Shown one piece after another: positions 1 to 5,735 of a DNA stretch of 7,678 bases (position 1 is its first letter; every line of letters starts with the position of its first letter). The DNA lies in the NCBI GenBank assembly GCA_030614585.1, contig JAUWTT010000177.1, forward strand, positions 1-7,678, written 5' to 3'. The DNA is from Acidobacteriota bacterium. GTDB taxonomy: Bacteria > Acidobacteriota > UBA6911 > RPQK01 > JAPXNP01. The notes under the pieces are model-generated. The model did no database searches and was not told where the DNA came from. It saw nothing but the letters and a program-made list of their open reading frames with translations. Position numbers and translations under genes: made by a program.

Positions 1-1469
1 CCTGATACTTGTTGAGGCCGGCCATCGATAACGAGCGTGTTGTGTCCCAGGTTGCTCTGTCGGAAGATCGTCCAGCGTTCCGAATCCTGGGCCCTACTCC
101 AGAGGTTCATTCCTCGCGACTCGATCCCATGGTATCCTTCTGCACCCAAATCCATGGCCCATCGGACTCCGCAGGCATCCAGTACAAACGAGCCGATGTC
201 CATTTGTCCGTGGTTAGCAGACGGAGATCCTCCCTTGAGACCGACGAAGGTCGCATCCGGGTCGGCCCATGAACTCCGGTGCACTGTAACTGGAGTCTCT
301 CCCTCACTATTCCAGTTAAGAGGCATCGCAATTTCTGGTTTATTTGGCGAGTCTCCCATCCATAACAGAGCCAGAGGGAGCAAGCGCGCACTCGAAGATG
401 CCGCCTGCCTCGGGCCAAGCCTTGGCAGACTTGCCAACAATCTTTCAGGTTCGCCGAACAACCAATCCGCTCGATTATAGCGAGAGGCGAACCAAAACAG
501 GGTTGGCTGCAGTCCACGTGAGGCACCCCCATCAGCATAATTGAAAAAGAGACCGGAAGGGCCCGTGACCAGGCTCAAATACTGGCCGGTTTCACTGAAA
601 CCAGGGGCTTTGCTCAGTCCGAAATCAGATCCCAACACCGTCTCGAGCAAGCTGATGAGAAGCACGTTATAGCTTGTGCCATAGGACCAGTATCCCGGTC
701 CCTCCGGATAACTTCCGTTAGGCGCATAAGCACCCATCGAATAAGTCACATTGTGCAGGGCACTGTGAATCGTACGAGCGGCCAGATCAGGTTCATCTTC
801 CAAGACAGCCAGTGCTCCAGCGGTCAGACCTCCATGGCAGACCTGACCCCAATTGTTTCGAGTCTTAACCCATCCGGTGTGTTCGCCCTCGAACTGCAGA
901 GCTACTCCCTTTTCGATTATGGCTTTTCGGATTTCATTCCTGCTTGCTTCGTCGAGTTGTTCAAACAGCCAGTCGTAGCCGATCGCCAAAGCAAGGGTCA
1001 TTTCCGCTACATCCAGGAAGTGACTGGGGTTCCAGTCGCTGAACCTTGCCGCTGCCAACATCTCCTCTTCACAGCGCCGTACGTGCCGGAGATCTCCCGT
1101 CAAGTGAAAGGCCATTGCGAGCCAAGTCACGCGCTTCAAGCAGAGCCTCGATTTGCCCAACAACCGTCTACCTTGAAGTTCCCTTACGACCGGCTCCAGG
1201 TCCCAAATCATCTCGGCCTGTTTGACGACTGCCTTCGACAGCGCCCTGCGGAGTGGATTCTGGGTACCTGACTCTCGGATGGCAGCCAGCCCCCTCTTAT
1301 CGGTCAGGAGACGGGGATGCTCACGGGGAACCCTGTTAATCAACTTTCGGACTTCATCAAGGCTGGTTGTGGGTGGGTAGCCTGCGACCTCTCCCTGAGC
1401 AGAGGTTCCGACAGTCAGACTGCAGACGCAAATCGCGAAGAACGAAAGCCAACAGACGATCCTTTTCAT
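1..1469 (-). CDS. Secreted heparinase II/III-family polysaccharide lyase (3' end outside window)
   Basis: The reading frame is open from ATG at 1469 to the left edge: 489 codons and no stop, so the C-terminus is missing. Residues 1-24 are a signal peptide (MKR, hydrophobic core, likely cut after TSA24), implying export. Residues about 35-380 look like the alpha/alpha toroid domain of heparinase II/III-type lyases, with NNWGQVCHGG at 205-214 and PEGPGYWSYGTSY at 255-267. The beta-sandwich domain begins near 385 and contains NHGQMDIGSFVLD at 419-431 and GHNTLVIDG at 475-483. By analogy with heparinase II, His212, one of Tyr260/263/267 and His420 are candidate catalytic residues. The family cleaves uronic-acid-containing polysaccharides by beta-elimination; the substrate cannot be told from sequence. 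The start lies 12 bp after the propeller gene's stop, with the ribosome binding site (GGTGGTG) in the gap, so co-translation is likely. Roughly 150-200 residues are probably missing. Family call is strong; substrate unknown. Confidence 0.88.
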   Translation of the reverse strand, partial: MKRIVCWLSFFAICVCSLTVGTSAQGEVAGYPPTTSLDEVRKLINRVPREHPRLLTDKRGLAAIRESGTQNPLRRALSKAVVKQAEMIWDLEPVVRELQGRRLLGKSRLCLKRVTWLAMAFHLTGDLRHVRRCEEEMLAAARFSDWNPSHFLDVAEMTLALAIGYDWLFEQLDEASRNEIRKAIIEKGVALQFEGEHTGWVKTRNNWGQVCHGGLTAGALAVLEDEPDLAARTIHSALHNVTYSMGAYAPNGSYPEGPGYWSYGTSYNVLLISLLETVLGSDFGLSKAPGFSETGQYLSLVTGPSGLFFNYADGGASRGLQPTLFWFASRYNRADWLFGEPERLLASLPRLGPRQAASSSARLLPLALLWMGDSPNKPEIAMPLNWNSEGETPVTVHRSSWADPDATFVGLKGGSPSANHGQMDIGSFVLDACGVRWAMDLGAEGYHGIESRGMNLWSRAQDSERWTIFRQSNLGHNTLVIDGRPQQVS

Positions 1470-1481
1470 AGTTTTCACCAC

Positions 1482-2771
1482 CTACCTGGGATCAGAACCC
1501 CTTTTCCCAAAATCCAGCCGGAAGATGTAGACTTGCCTGCTGCCGGAGAACGTTGAGTTGATCCCGATCAAGTCACCACGTGGACTCCATCTCGGATGCA
1601 GATCGCACCTTGCTTCCCCACCTGTCTCGCGGAACTCAGCCGGTTCGATGTATCTTCCAAGTGGGAGCACGGCCTCCGTCTGCATATCCATCAGGTACAG
1701 TTTCTGTTCGCGCAGTTTATTCCTGGGATAAGTGTCGGTGACCATCCACCGGCCATCCGGAGAAAAAGTACCGTGCCCGTCATAATCCAAAAGACCTTTC
1801 CCACGGCGCTTGTAGTCCTTCTGGCCGACTGTAAACAGAACGTGCCCATAGACCTTGGCTTCATATTTGGCGGTGATCATTAATCGGTCTCCATCGAGCC
1901 AATCGAAATGCGAACCTCCCCAGCCTGGCGGAAAAGATGGCTGCAAATCGGTGCCATCGCAGTTCACTGTGAAAGCGGTAGTGTTGCGCTGAGGCGTGGC
2001 CCGGGCAAGCCAGAAGACCTTGGTTCCATCCCGGCTGAAGAGGGTGTGGTTGAAGTACTCGAGGCCATCTTCGGGCACATCAGGAACTTGCTGTTTTACC
2101 TGAGCGATTGACACCAGAAGCTCAGCTTTGCCCGACTCGAGGTCAACCAGGAATAGTCCGTCGTCCTCGGGGAATGCCACGTCGATTCGTGGATTCTGGC
2201 CGCCTCCCCCATATCCGTAATCGGGACGTGTCAGTCGCAGCCGACTGAAGTTTATGGAGATGGCTTTCTTCCCGTCGGGGGAGACCGCACTCACGGGGAA
2301 AGGAATGATTCTCTTCTCTTGAGTGAAGACGTCCAGTATCACGGCAACGAATCTCCCGTCGATCAGATCGTTGTAGATGATCTTCCTGTCAGGTGCAGTC
2401 CCCAGCCAATGAGCCATACAGCCCTGCTGGAAGTTCCAGGCCCGGGTCTCGACTAAAGGCGTGAAAGACTTCGTGTGCAGATCCACAAGGCCAAGGACTG
2501 CCGGATCATTCTCCGTGGGCAGCCGGTACCTCAATTCGGTCTCCAGAACCGTGACATAGCGCTGGGCACTGTCCCAGGAGTTAATCCCGTAATAACTGGC
2601 AAAAAGGTGCTCACGCGGCCCGGAGGTCACTGCTATGGGTCCAGTAACGTTCGGAAACTCAACTGTATCCGGCTCCCCGGTCTCAAGACCGGCTATCACG
2701 AAAGAGGCAAAACAGAAAGCCAGGCCAACCGGATTCAGTAACCAGTGCAGACTCCTTGTCGGGTTTCCCAT
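1482..2771 (-). CDS. Secreted beta-propeller protein, oligogalacturonate lyase (PL22)-like / TolB-like
   Basis: This gene encodes 429 residues from ATG at 2771. The N-terminus (MGNPTRSLHW, then a hydrophobic run to about residue 28) looks like an export signal. Repeating blade motifs of the SPDG type indicate a beta-propeller: SPDGKKA (164-170), FSRDGTKVFW (245-254), FSPDGRWMVTDTYP (336-349) and WSPRGDLIGINS (395-406). Histidines recur in matching places: His242 (FNHTLFS), His288 (GGSHFDW), His333 (YDGHGTFS) and His392 (CDLHPRW). PL22 oligogalacturonate lyases are seven-bladed propellers that hold Mn2+ through central histidines, so this may be a metal-dependent lyase acting on short uronic oligosaccharides; a non-catalytic sugar-binding propeller remains possible. 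It sits between a PhoD-like phosphatase and a heparinase-type lyase on the same strand, consistent with work downstream of the lyase. A TTG at 2777 gives a two-residue-longer frame but is too close to the ribosome binding site. Propeller fold is confident; enzymatic activity is inferred. Confidence 0.82.
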   Translation of the reverse strand: MGNPTRSLHWLLNPVGLAFCFASFVIAGLETGEPDTVEFPNVTGPIAVTSGPREHLFASYYGINSWDSAQRYVTVLETELRYRLPTENDPAVLGLVDLHTKSFTPLVETRAWNFQQGCMAHWLGTAPDRKIIYNDLIDGRFVAVILDVFTQEKRIIPFPVSAVSPDGKKAISINFSRLRLTRPDYGYGGGGQNPRIDVAFPEDDGLFLVDLESGKAELLVSIAQVKQQVPDVPEDGLEYFNHTLFSRDGTKVFWLARATPQRNTTAFTVNCDGTDLQPSFPPGWGGSHFDWLDGDRLMITAKYEAKVYGHVLFTVGQKDYKRRGKGLLDYDGHGTFSPDGRWMVTDTYPRNKLREQKLYLMDMQTEAVLPLGRYIEPAEFRETGGEARCDLHPRWSPRGDLIGINSTFSGSRQVYIFRLDFGKRGSDPR

Positions 2772-2779
2772 CCTCAATT

Positions 2780-2785
2780 CTCCTT
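2780..2785 (-). promoter_or_regulatory. Ribosome binding site that fixes the propeller start at 2771
   Basis: On the minus strand AAGGAG occupies 2785-2780, 8 nt before ATG at 2771. The in-frame TTG at 2777 would leave only 2 nt of spacing, which is too tight, so the ATG is preferred. Confidence 0.75.
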
Positions 2786-2849
2786 CTGCAGCAATTCAGA
2801 GATGACAGTTCGTCTCGCTTCTTGTTGTTTGCAGATTTTGAACTAAACC

Positions 2850-4700
2850 TCAATCGAAACGAATTTGGAGTCGGTCATCACGGTCTCTCGGAATTGAACT
2901 GACTCCTTTTACGACCTTCTCTTTCCCGTCGGCCCGAGCTCTGATTGTGTATACCGCTTCCCGGAAGACCTTCGGCCGCCATGTCGAACCGTTGATCCGA
3001 AGCGTACAAACGATCTCGCCGAAGTATTCATCGACAATCTGCACGATCGGATCCTGCACTTCGAACTCAAGGGTCGGCAGGTAGGCAAGTGCGACTCGCG
3101 AGTAGTTATCCTCCTGTTTGATTCTGACTGGCCATCCGGCAAACTGGCGCGCAGCAGGATCTGTGACGTCCACATGACGAGGCCAGTTTTCCATGGTTAT
3201 CTCACGGGTAGACTTCTTGAATCGGACGAGACCATATCCGGCTGCATTGTGATTCTCCTTCGTGGGATTGACATAGGCCAGCATGGTGAGCTTATTTCCG
3301 AACCCGTCGTAGAATCGTCCCGTAAAGGGCAACGGGCTTCCAGGATCGTGGTCCAAAGGCTCCTCCAGGGGCCACCACCAGCGCCCATAGTAATTCACGA
3401 TCGAAGGAACTCCGAACGAGTAAATCGAGTCCTCCCACCCGTTGACACCGTGGTGAATGATCGTGGCCAGGTGCTGATCGCCTCCAATATGAAAACCGAA
3501 GAACCTTCGAATCTCGCGCAATGCACGAGCTCTCCCCGACTGAGGCCATCCGTTCGAGTCCAGGTCAGCCAGAAGTCGGCCGTCATGTTTTCCATGGATG
3601 TGGGCACCTCCAGCAAATATGGTTTGGGAAAGCAGGACCTTCATCTCAACACCTTCCCATTCCTGCCCCCAATTCTTAAGGAACTCGAGCTGGCGCTTCC
3701 CCAATAGCCGGGCCTCAGGAACATCGACAGATTGGCGGTCATAATCTGGATCGTTAATGTGATCCGGGCGTGGCCCTTGTGGGGGAATCAGTCCTGCAGG
3801 GCCGGTTTTCCACTTTCGGTCCTCCACAATGGCAAATCCAATCCCACCCACAGTCAAAGAGGTGTAGTAAACACCAATATTCTGTTCGATCGGAGTGGGG
3901 TCATAAGGGTCGGGAAGATGACTTGTCTGAGCTCTCTGCACCATTGTTACGTATTCAGCAGGCATCGTGTATCCACCGTCGGCCCCACCCTGGAGGTGAG
4001 AGATCTTGCCGCCTTCACCCCAGAGGTTCCCCTGCCCAACGTCGTGGTCGTCAGGAATCGTGACCGTGGGTCTGTCTTTGATGATCTCGCCAAACTGTCG
4101 GCCGAAAAGCAGCCAGGCTGCAGTATGCTGACGATGGTCATAGCTTTGGTCGCCTGAGAAGAACAGAAGATCTGGATCCTGGGCCTGGATATTCCTGATA
4201 ATGTCAGGTCGTGGACTTCTATCGGAATTGGAATTGCCGGTAAACGCAGCGACTACGATTTCATCCTTGTCGATCGGATCGCGGCGAATCTTCCCCTCGA
4301 AAGTAGAGCCGCCCGAGTGCCGGACTCTATAAAGCGTGTCCTTACCATGATCCCAACCTTCGACGCGGAAGGTAGCCAGCCAACCCTTCTCGTCCACTGG
4401 GGATCGAGCAATCTCTTTCCACACTCCGTCCTCTTCGATCTCCAAGCTGACTGAGCGCTCCTCCCCGTCCTCCAGGGGATACAGTTGGGCACTGAGTTTG
4501 AGGATGCCCTTCTCGACCGTGTACAGGGCAAAGCCGATGACCTGATCTCGAGGCACCTCGGGTATTGTCGGAGGCCCTCCCAAACGTTCGATGGTTATGG
4601 CCTCAGGCTGTGAGCCGCTACTCTGTTGTCCAGTGACAGGATTCAACAGGAAGATCGCGATCAGGATCGGAAGCAGGGCGAATAATGTTTTCCTCGACAT
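2850..4700 (-). CDS. Secreted PhoD-like metallophosphatase (alkaline phosphatase D family)
   Basis: The product is 616 residues. Residues 1-24 are a signal peptide (MSRK, a long aliphatic core, likely cut at VTG24|QQ), so it should act outside the cytoplasm. Residues about 35-140 form an N-terminal beta domain and about 147-450 the metallophosphatase core: SGDQSYDH (182-189), IPDDHD (215-220), SQTIFAGGAHIHG (358-370) and GGDQHLATIIHHG (406-418), then SFGVPSIVNYYGRWW (428-442). Asp184-x-x-Tyr187, the DDHD motif and Asp408/His410 correspond to metal ligands of PhoD enzymes, which hydrolyse phosphate mono- and diesters. The first PhoD motif, normally containing a Cys metal ligand, appears here as TGNSNSD (154-160) without Cys. 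A C-terminal beta-rich extension covers about 500-616. ATG at 4700 is supported by GAGGG at 4711-4707 with 6 nt spacing. It leads a same-strand run with the propeller (78-bp gap) and the lyase. True substrate is unknown. Confidence 0.88.
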   Translation of the reverse strand: MSRKTLFALLPILIAIFLLNPVTGQQSSGSQPEAITIERLGGPPTIPEVPRDQVIGFALYTVEKGILKLSAQLYPLEDGEERSVSLEIEEDGVWKEIARSPVDEKGWLATFRVEGWDHGKDTLYRVRHSGGSTFEGKIRRDPIDKDEIVVAAFTGNSNSDRSPRPDIIRNIQAQDPDLLFFSGDQSYDHRQHTAAWLLFGRQFGEIIKDRPTVTIPDDHDVGQGNLWGEGGKISHLQGGADGGYTMPAEYVTMVQRAQTSHLPDPYDPTPIEQNIGVYYTSLTVGGIGFAIVEDRKWKTGPAGLIPPQGPRPDHINDPDYDRQSVDVPEARLLGKRQLEFLKNWGQEWEGVEMKVLLSQTIFAGGAHIHGKHDGRLLADLDSNGWPQSGRARALREIRRFFGFHIGGDQHLATIIHHGVNGWEDSIYSFGVPSIVNYYGRWWWPLEEPLDHDPGSPLPFTGRFYDGFGNKLTMLAYVNPTKENHNAAGYGLVRFKKSTREITMENWPRHVDVTDPAARQFAGWPVRIKQEDNYSRVALAYLPTLEFEVQDPIVQIVDEYFGEIVCTLRINGSTWRPKVFREAVYTIRARADGKEKVVKGVSSIPRDRDDRLQIRFD

Positions 4701-5006
4701 GTCAGTCCCTCGTCATCTGCAGTGAGTTTTTCCTTCGATGTTAGCCCGGAATAGTAGATTGTGCCAGAGGTGCGACGGAATCGGGTCTAAAAGCCTGGAC
4801 TTTGCAAAGGCTCTTGCTTGCTGTTTTGACGAGGTTGGTTAGTGAAACGGCGGAAACCGCTTTCAGTCATCGTCTGCGATTCGAAGCTTCCGGAAGAACG
4901 GTGAGTGATCAAGCTTCGGATGAATCTTCCGGAGCAGTTCCTTGAAGGCACAGACTGGGCTCGGATGCATCCGGTGACGTAGCAGCCGGCTGGTGAGAAA
5001 TGCGCG
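4701..5006 (-). other. 306-bp spacer between the small membrane protein and phosphatase genes
   Basis: The spacer holds one plausible 35-codon ORF (4970-4863), a 9-bp inverted repeat TCCGGAAGA/TCTTCCGGA (4889-4897 and 4925-4933) and a short GCGG-AAA-CCGC hairpin near 4848-4858 without a T tract. A TACTAT hexamer lies on the minus strand about 50-60 nt before the phosphatase start, but it lacks a good -35 partner. I therefore cannot name a promoter or terminator here with confidence. The length makes a separate promoter for the phosphatase operon plausible. Confidence 0.5.
4863..4970 (-). CDS. Possible small ORF, 35 aa, basic peptide; in frame with the upstream membrane protein gene
   Basis: ATG at 4970 opens 35 codons ending at TGA (4865-4863). 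The peptide reads MHPSPVCAFKELLRKIHPKL followed by DHSPFFRKLRIADDD: rich in Lys/Arg, with two similar segments (LLRKIHPKL and PFFRKLRIA). It has protein-like composition and many codons ending in G or C, like its neighbours. No Shine-Dalgarno sequence precedes the ATG. The frame is continuous with that of the 117-residue membrane protein: after that gene's TAA, 12 sense codons (RAFLTSRLLRHR) lead into this ATG. It could be a real small gene, a lost C-terminal extension of the membrane protein, or chance. No family is recognised. Confidence 0.25.
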   Translation of the reverse strand: MHPSPVCAFKELLRKIHPKLDHSPFFRKLRIADDD

Positions 5007-5360
5007 TTAGATAATCCACTCGCTGCCGAATTGGACCGCCTGAGAGGCAGGTTGAGGCTCAACAAGGACGGTCTTCCCGGTCTTAAGAGTTCTTTCCTGC
5101 CATCCCCGGTTCTTTAGCTCATGAGCAATCAGATTTCGCGCTTCTTGTTTCAAGCCGGACTCACAGTAGAGCGGTACCAGTCTGTCCAACGGCATCGAGG
5201 CACACGTGCGTTGAAGATCCTCCATCTCGTTCCAAGGGAGGGCCTTTCCAGCGGGGGCTTCTGTCGGCCTTGCAGAACGGTTCTGGAAGTACAGGATGAT
5301 GCTGAGTAGCAACAAGAGGAGCGGAAGTCCGCTCCCAAGTACGCTGAATAGTTCGTTCAT
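5007..5360 (-). CDS. Hypothetical small single-pass membrane protein, 117 aa
   Basis: I do not recognise a family. The N-terminus (MNELFSVLGSG) is followed by a strongly hydrophobic stretch, PLLLLLLSIILYF at residues 13-25, then QNRSAR, which fits a single membrane anchor with the basic flank on the cytoplasmic side. The remaining roughly 90 residues are soluble, with a probably helical segment at 44-86 (LPWNEMEDLQ to IAHELKNRGW), Cys53 and Cys66, and a short beta-like tail (KTVLVEPQP). The start at 5360 is well supported: GGAGG at 5371-5367 with 6 nt spacing. The gene is co-directional with the phosphatase, propeller and lyase genes, but a 306-bp gap separates it, so shared transcription is uncertain. 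An in-frame open stretch continues past its TAA stop. Confidence 0.7.
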   Translation of the reverse strand: MNELFSVLGSGLPLLLLLLSIILYFQNRSARPTEAPAGKALPWNEMEDLQRTCASMPLDRLVPLYCESGLKQEARNLIAHELKNRGWQERTLKTGKTVLVEPQPASQAVQFGSEWII

Positions 5361-5411
5361 GGTCGTCCTCCAAGAGATACTCTGTTAACTAAGGCGCAAA
5401 CGAGCTCTGGA

Positions 5412-5449
5412 AAAGGGCATAGACTGCCATCTTTTTCGGTGATGCCTTT
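5412..5449. other. Inverted repeat in the leader of the small membrane protein gene
   Basis: AAAGGGCAT (5412-5420) and ATGCCTTT (5442-5449) are complementary apart from one bulged G, with a 21-nt loop. Read on the minus strand the structure ends in a run of four T and lies about 50 nt before the gene start, so it could be a leader structure or attenuator. The stem is short and the loop long, so chance is possible. Confidence 0.25.
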
Positions 5450-5520
5450 AGATGAGTACCGGGACCGGAGGGCAGGCAGCGAGTCGTCGTGTGACGATTC
5501 TTTCAACCCACCAACTCTCC

Positions 5521-5549
5521 TTGACTTTACATAATCTCCAGCAGATACT
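5521..5549 (+). promoter_or_regulatory. Candidate sigma70-type promoter for the alpha/beta hydrolase gene
   Basis: TTGACT (5521-5526, five of six matches to the -35 consensus) is followed after exactly 17 nt by GATACT (5544-5549, four of six matches to TATAAT). Transcription would begin near 5556, giving a leader of about 180 nt before the hydrolase ATG at 5736. Sigma-factor preferences of this lineage are not known, so this is a sequence match only. Confidence 0.45.
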
Positions 5550-5556
5550 GGAGCTT
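5533..5556. promoter_or_regulatory. Operator-like dyad overlapping the -10 box
   Basis: CTCCAG (5536-5541), a 6-nt spacer, and CTGGAG (5548-5553) form a perfect 6-bp inverted repeat. Allowing one mismatch it extends by AA on the left and TT on the right, giving a 24-bp near-palindrome. It covers the candidate -10 hexamer and the predicted start of transcription, the usual place for a repressor site. No cognate regulator gene is in the window. Confidence 0.4.
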
Positions 5557-5595
5557 AGTTTCTGAACGCACAGACTGGTTAGGAGGACATGGTTA

Positions 5596-5673
5596 ATGCG
5601 TTCCTGTTTCTACATTCCTTTGACGGTTCCTTTTTCTCGTGTGGATCTCCCTGTCCTAATGGGCCTTCGGTAG
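5596..5673 (+). CDS. Possible leader ORF, 25 aa, upstream of the hydrolase gene
   Basis: AGGAGG at 5581-5586 stands 9 nt before ATG at 5596, an ideal arrangement. The ORF runs 25 codons to TAG at 5671-5673 and begins MRSCFYIPLTVPFSRVDLPV. A second ATG at 5589, only 2 nt after the same AGGAGG, opens an overlapping 33-codon ORF in another frame ending at TGA 5688-5690. Both lie inside the predicted leader transcript of the hydrolase gene. The strong ribosome binding site is the main evidence; neither peptide resembles a known family, and chance is quite possible. Confidence 0.25.
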   Translation: MRSCFYIPLTVPFSRVDLPVLMGLR

Positions 5674-5687
5674 CTTCCGTGTCCGGG

Positions 5688-5717
5688 TGATTGACTCAGT
5701 TCGTGCAGAGTGAATCA
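5688..5717 (+). promoter_or_regulatory. Hairpin just upstream of the hydrolase ribosome binding site
   Basis: TGATTGACTC (5688-5697) and GAGTGAATCA (5708-5717) pair over ten positions with a single G-G mismatch, enclosing a 10-nt loop. The stem ends 6 nt before the ribosome binding site (5724-5730) of the hydrolase gene. In mRNA it could influence ribosome access or stability; in DNA it could be a protein-binding site. There is no T tract, so it is not a standard terminator. Confidence 0.45.
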
Positions 5718-5723
5718 AACAAG

Positions 5724-5730
5724 AAGGAGG
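5724..5730 (+). promoter_or_regulatory. Ribosome binding site that fixes the hydrolase start at 5736
   Basis: AAGGAGG, a full consensus Shine-Dalgarno sequence, lies 5 nt before ATG at 5736. The upstream in-frame TTG at 5691 has no such signal and would put 15 polar residues before the signal peptide, so it is rejected as the start. Confidence 0.85.
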
Positions 5731-5735
5731 ACAAG

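Noticed and set aside
107..538. Minus-strand 143-codon frame overlapping the lyase gene
   Set aside because: It is out of frame with the lyase and has no family resemblance; the lyase frame across the same bases carries clear family motifs, so this is a shadow.
753..1271. Plus-strand 172-codon frame
   Set aside because: It lies antisense to the lyase gene, shows no signal or domain, and is explained by the codon pattern of the opposite strand.
1..1469. Possible pseudogene or frameshift at the left end
   Set aside because: Translating the minus strand from 1469 gives 489 uninterrupted codons with family motifs in order; the only missing part is beyond the edge.
3174..3707. Plus-strand 177-codon frame, and a similar one at 3732-4157
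   Set aside because: Both lie antisense to the phosphatase gene, whose catalytic motifs fall in the same region; they look like shadows.
4762..4776. TGGCAC on the minus strand as a sigma54 promoter
   Set aside because: The GC dinucleotide expected ten bases after GG is absent, so the -24/-12 pattern is not met.
4787..5065. Minus-strand 92-codon frame across the spacer
   Set aside because: It overlaps the end of the membrane protein gene out of frame, is rich in Ser/Arg/Gln without structure, and has no ribosome binding site; the frame at 4970-4863 looks more protein-like.
5417..5436. GGCA-TAGAC-TGCC followed by ATCTTTTT as a plus-strand terminator
   Set aside because: A 4-bp stem is too weak, and no plus-strand gene ends upstream of it.
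5484..5497. TCGTC-GTGT-GACGA palindrome as an operator
   Set aside because: Five base pairs around four bases is common by chance, and it does not overlap a recognisable promoter element.
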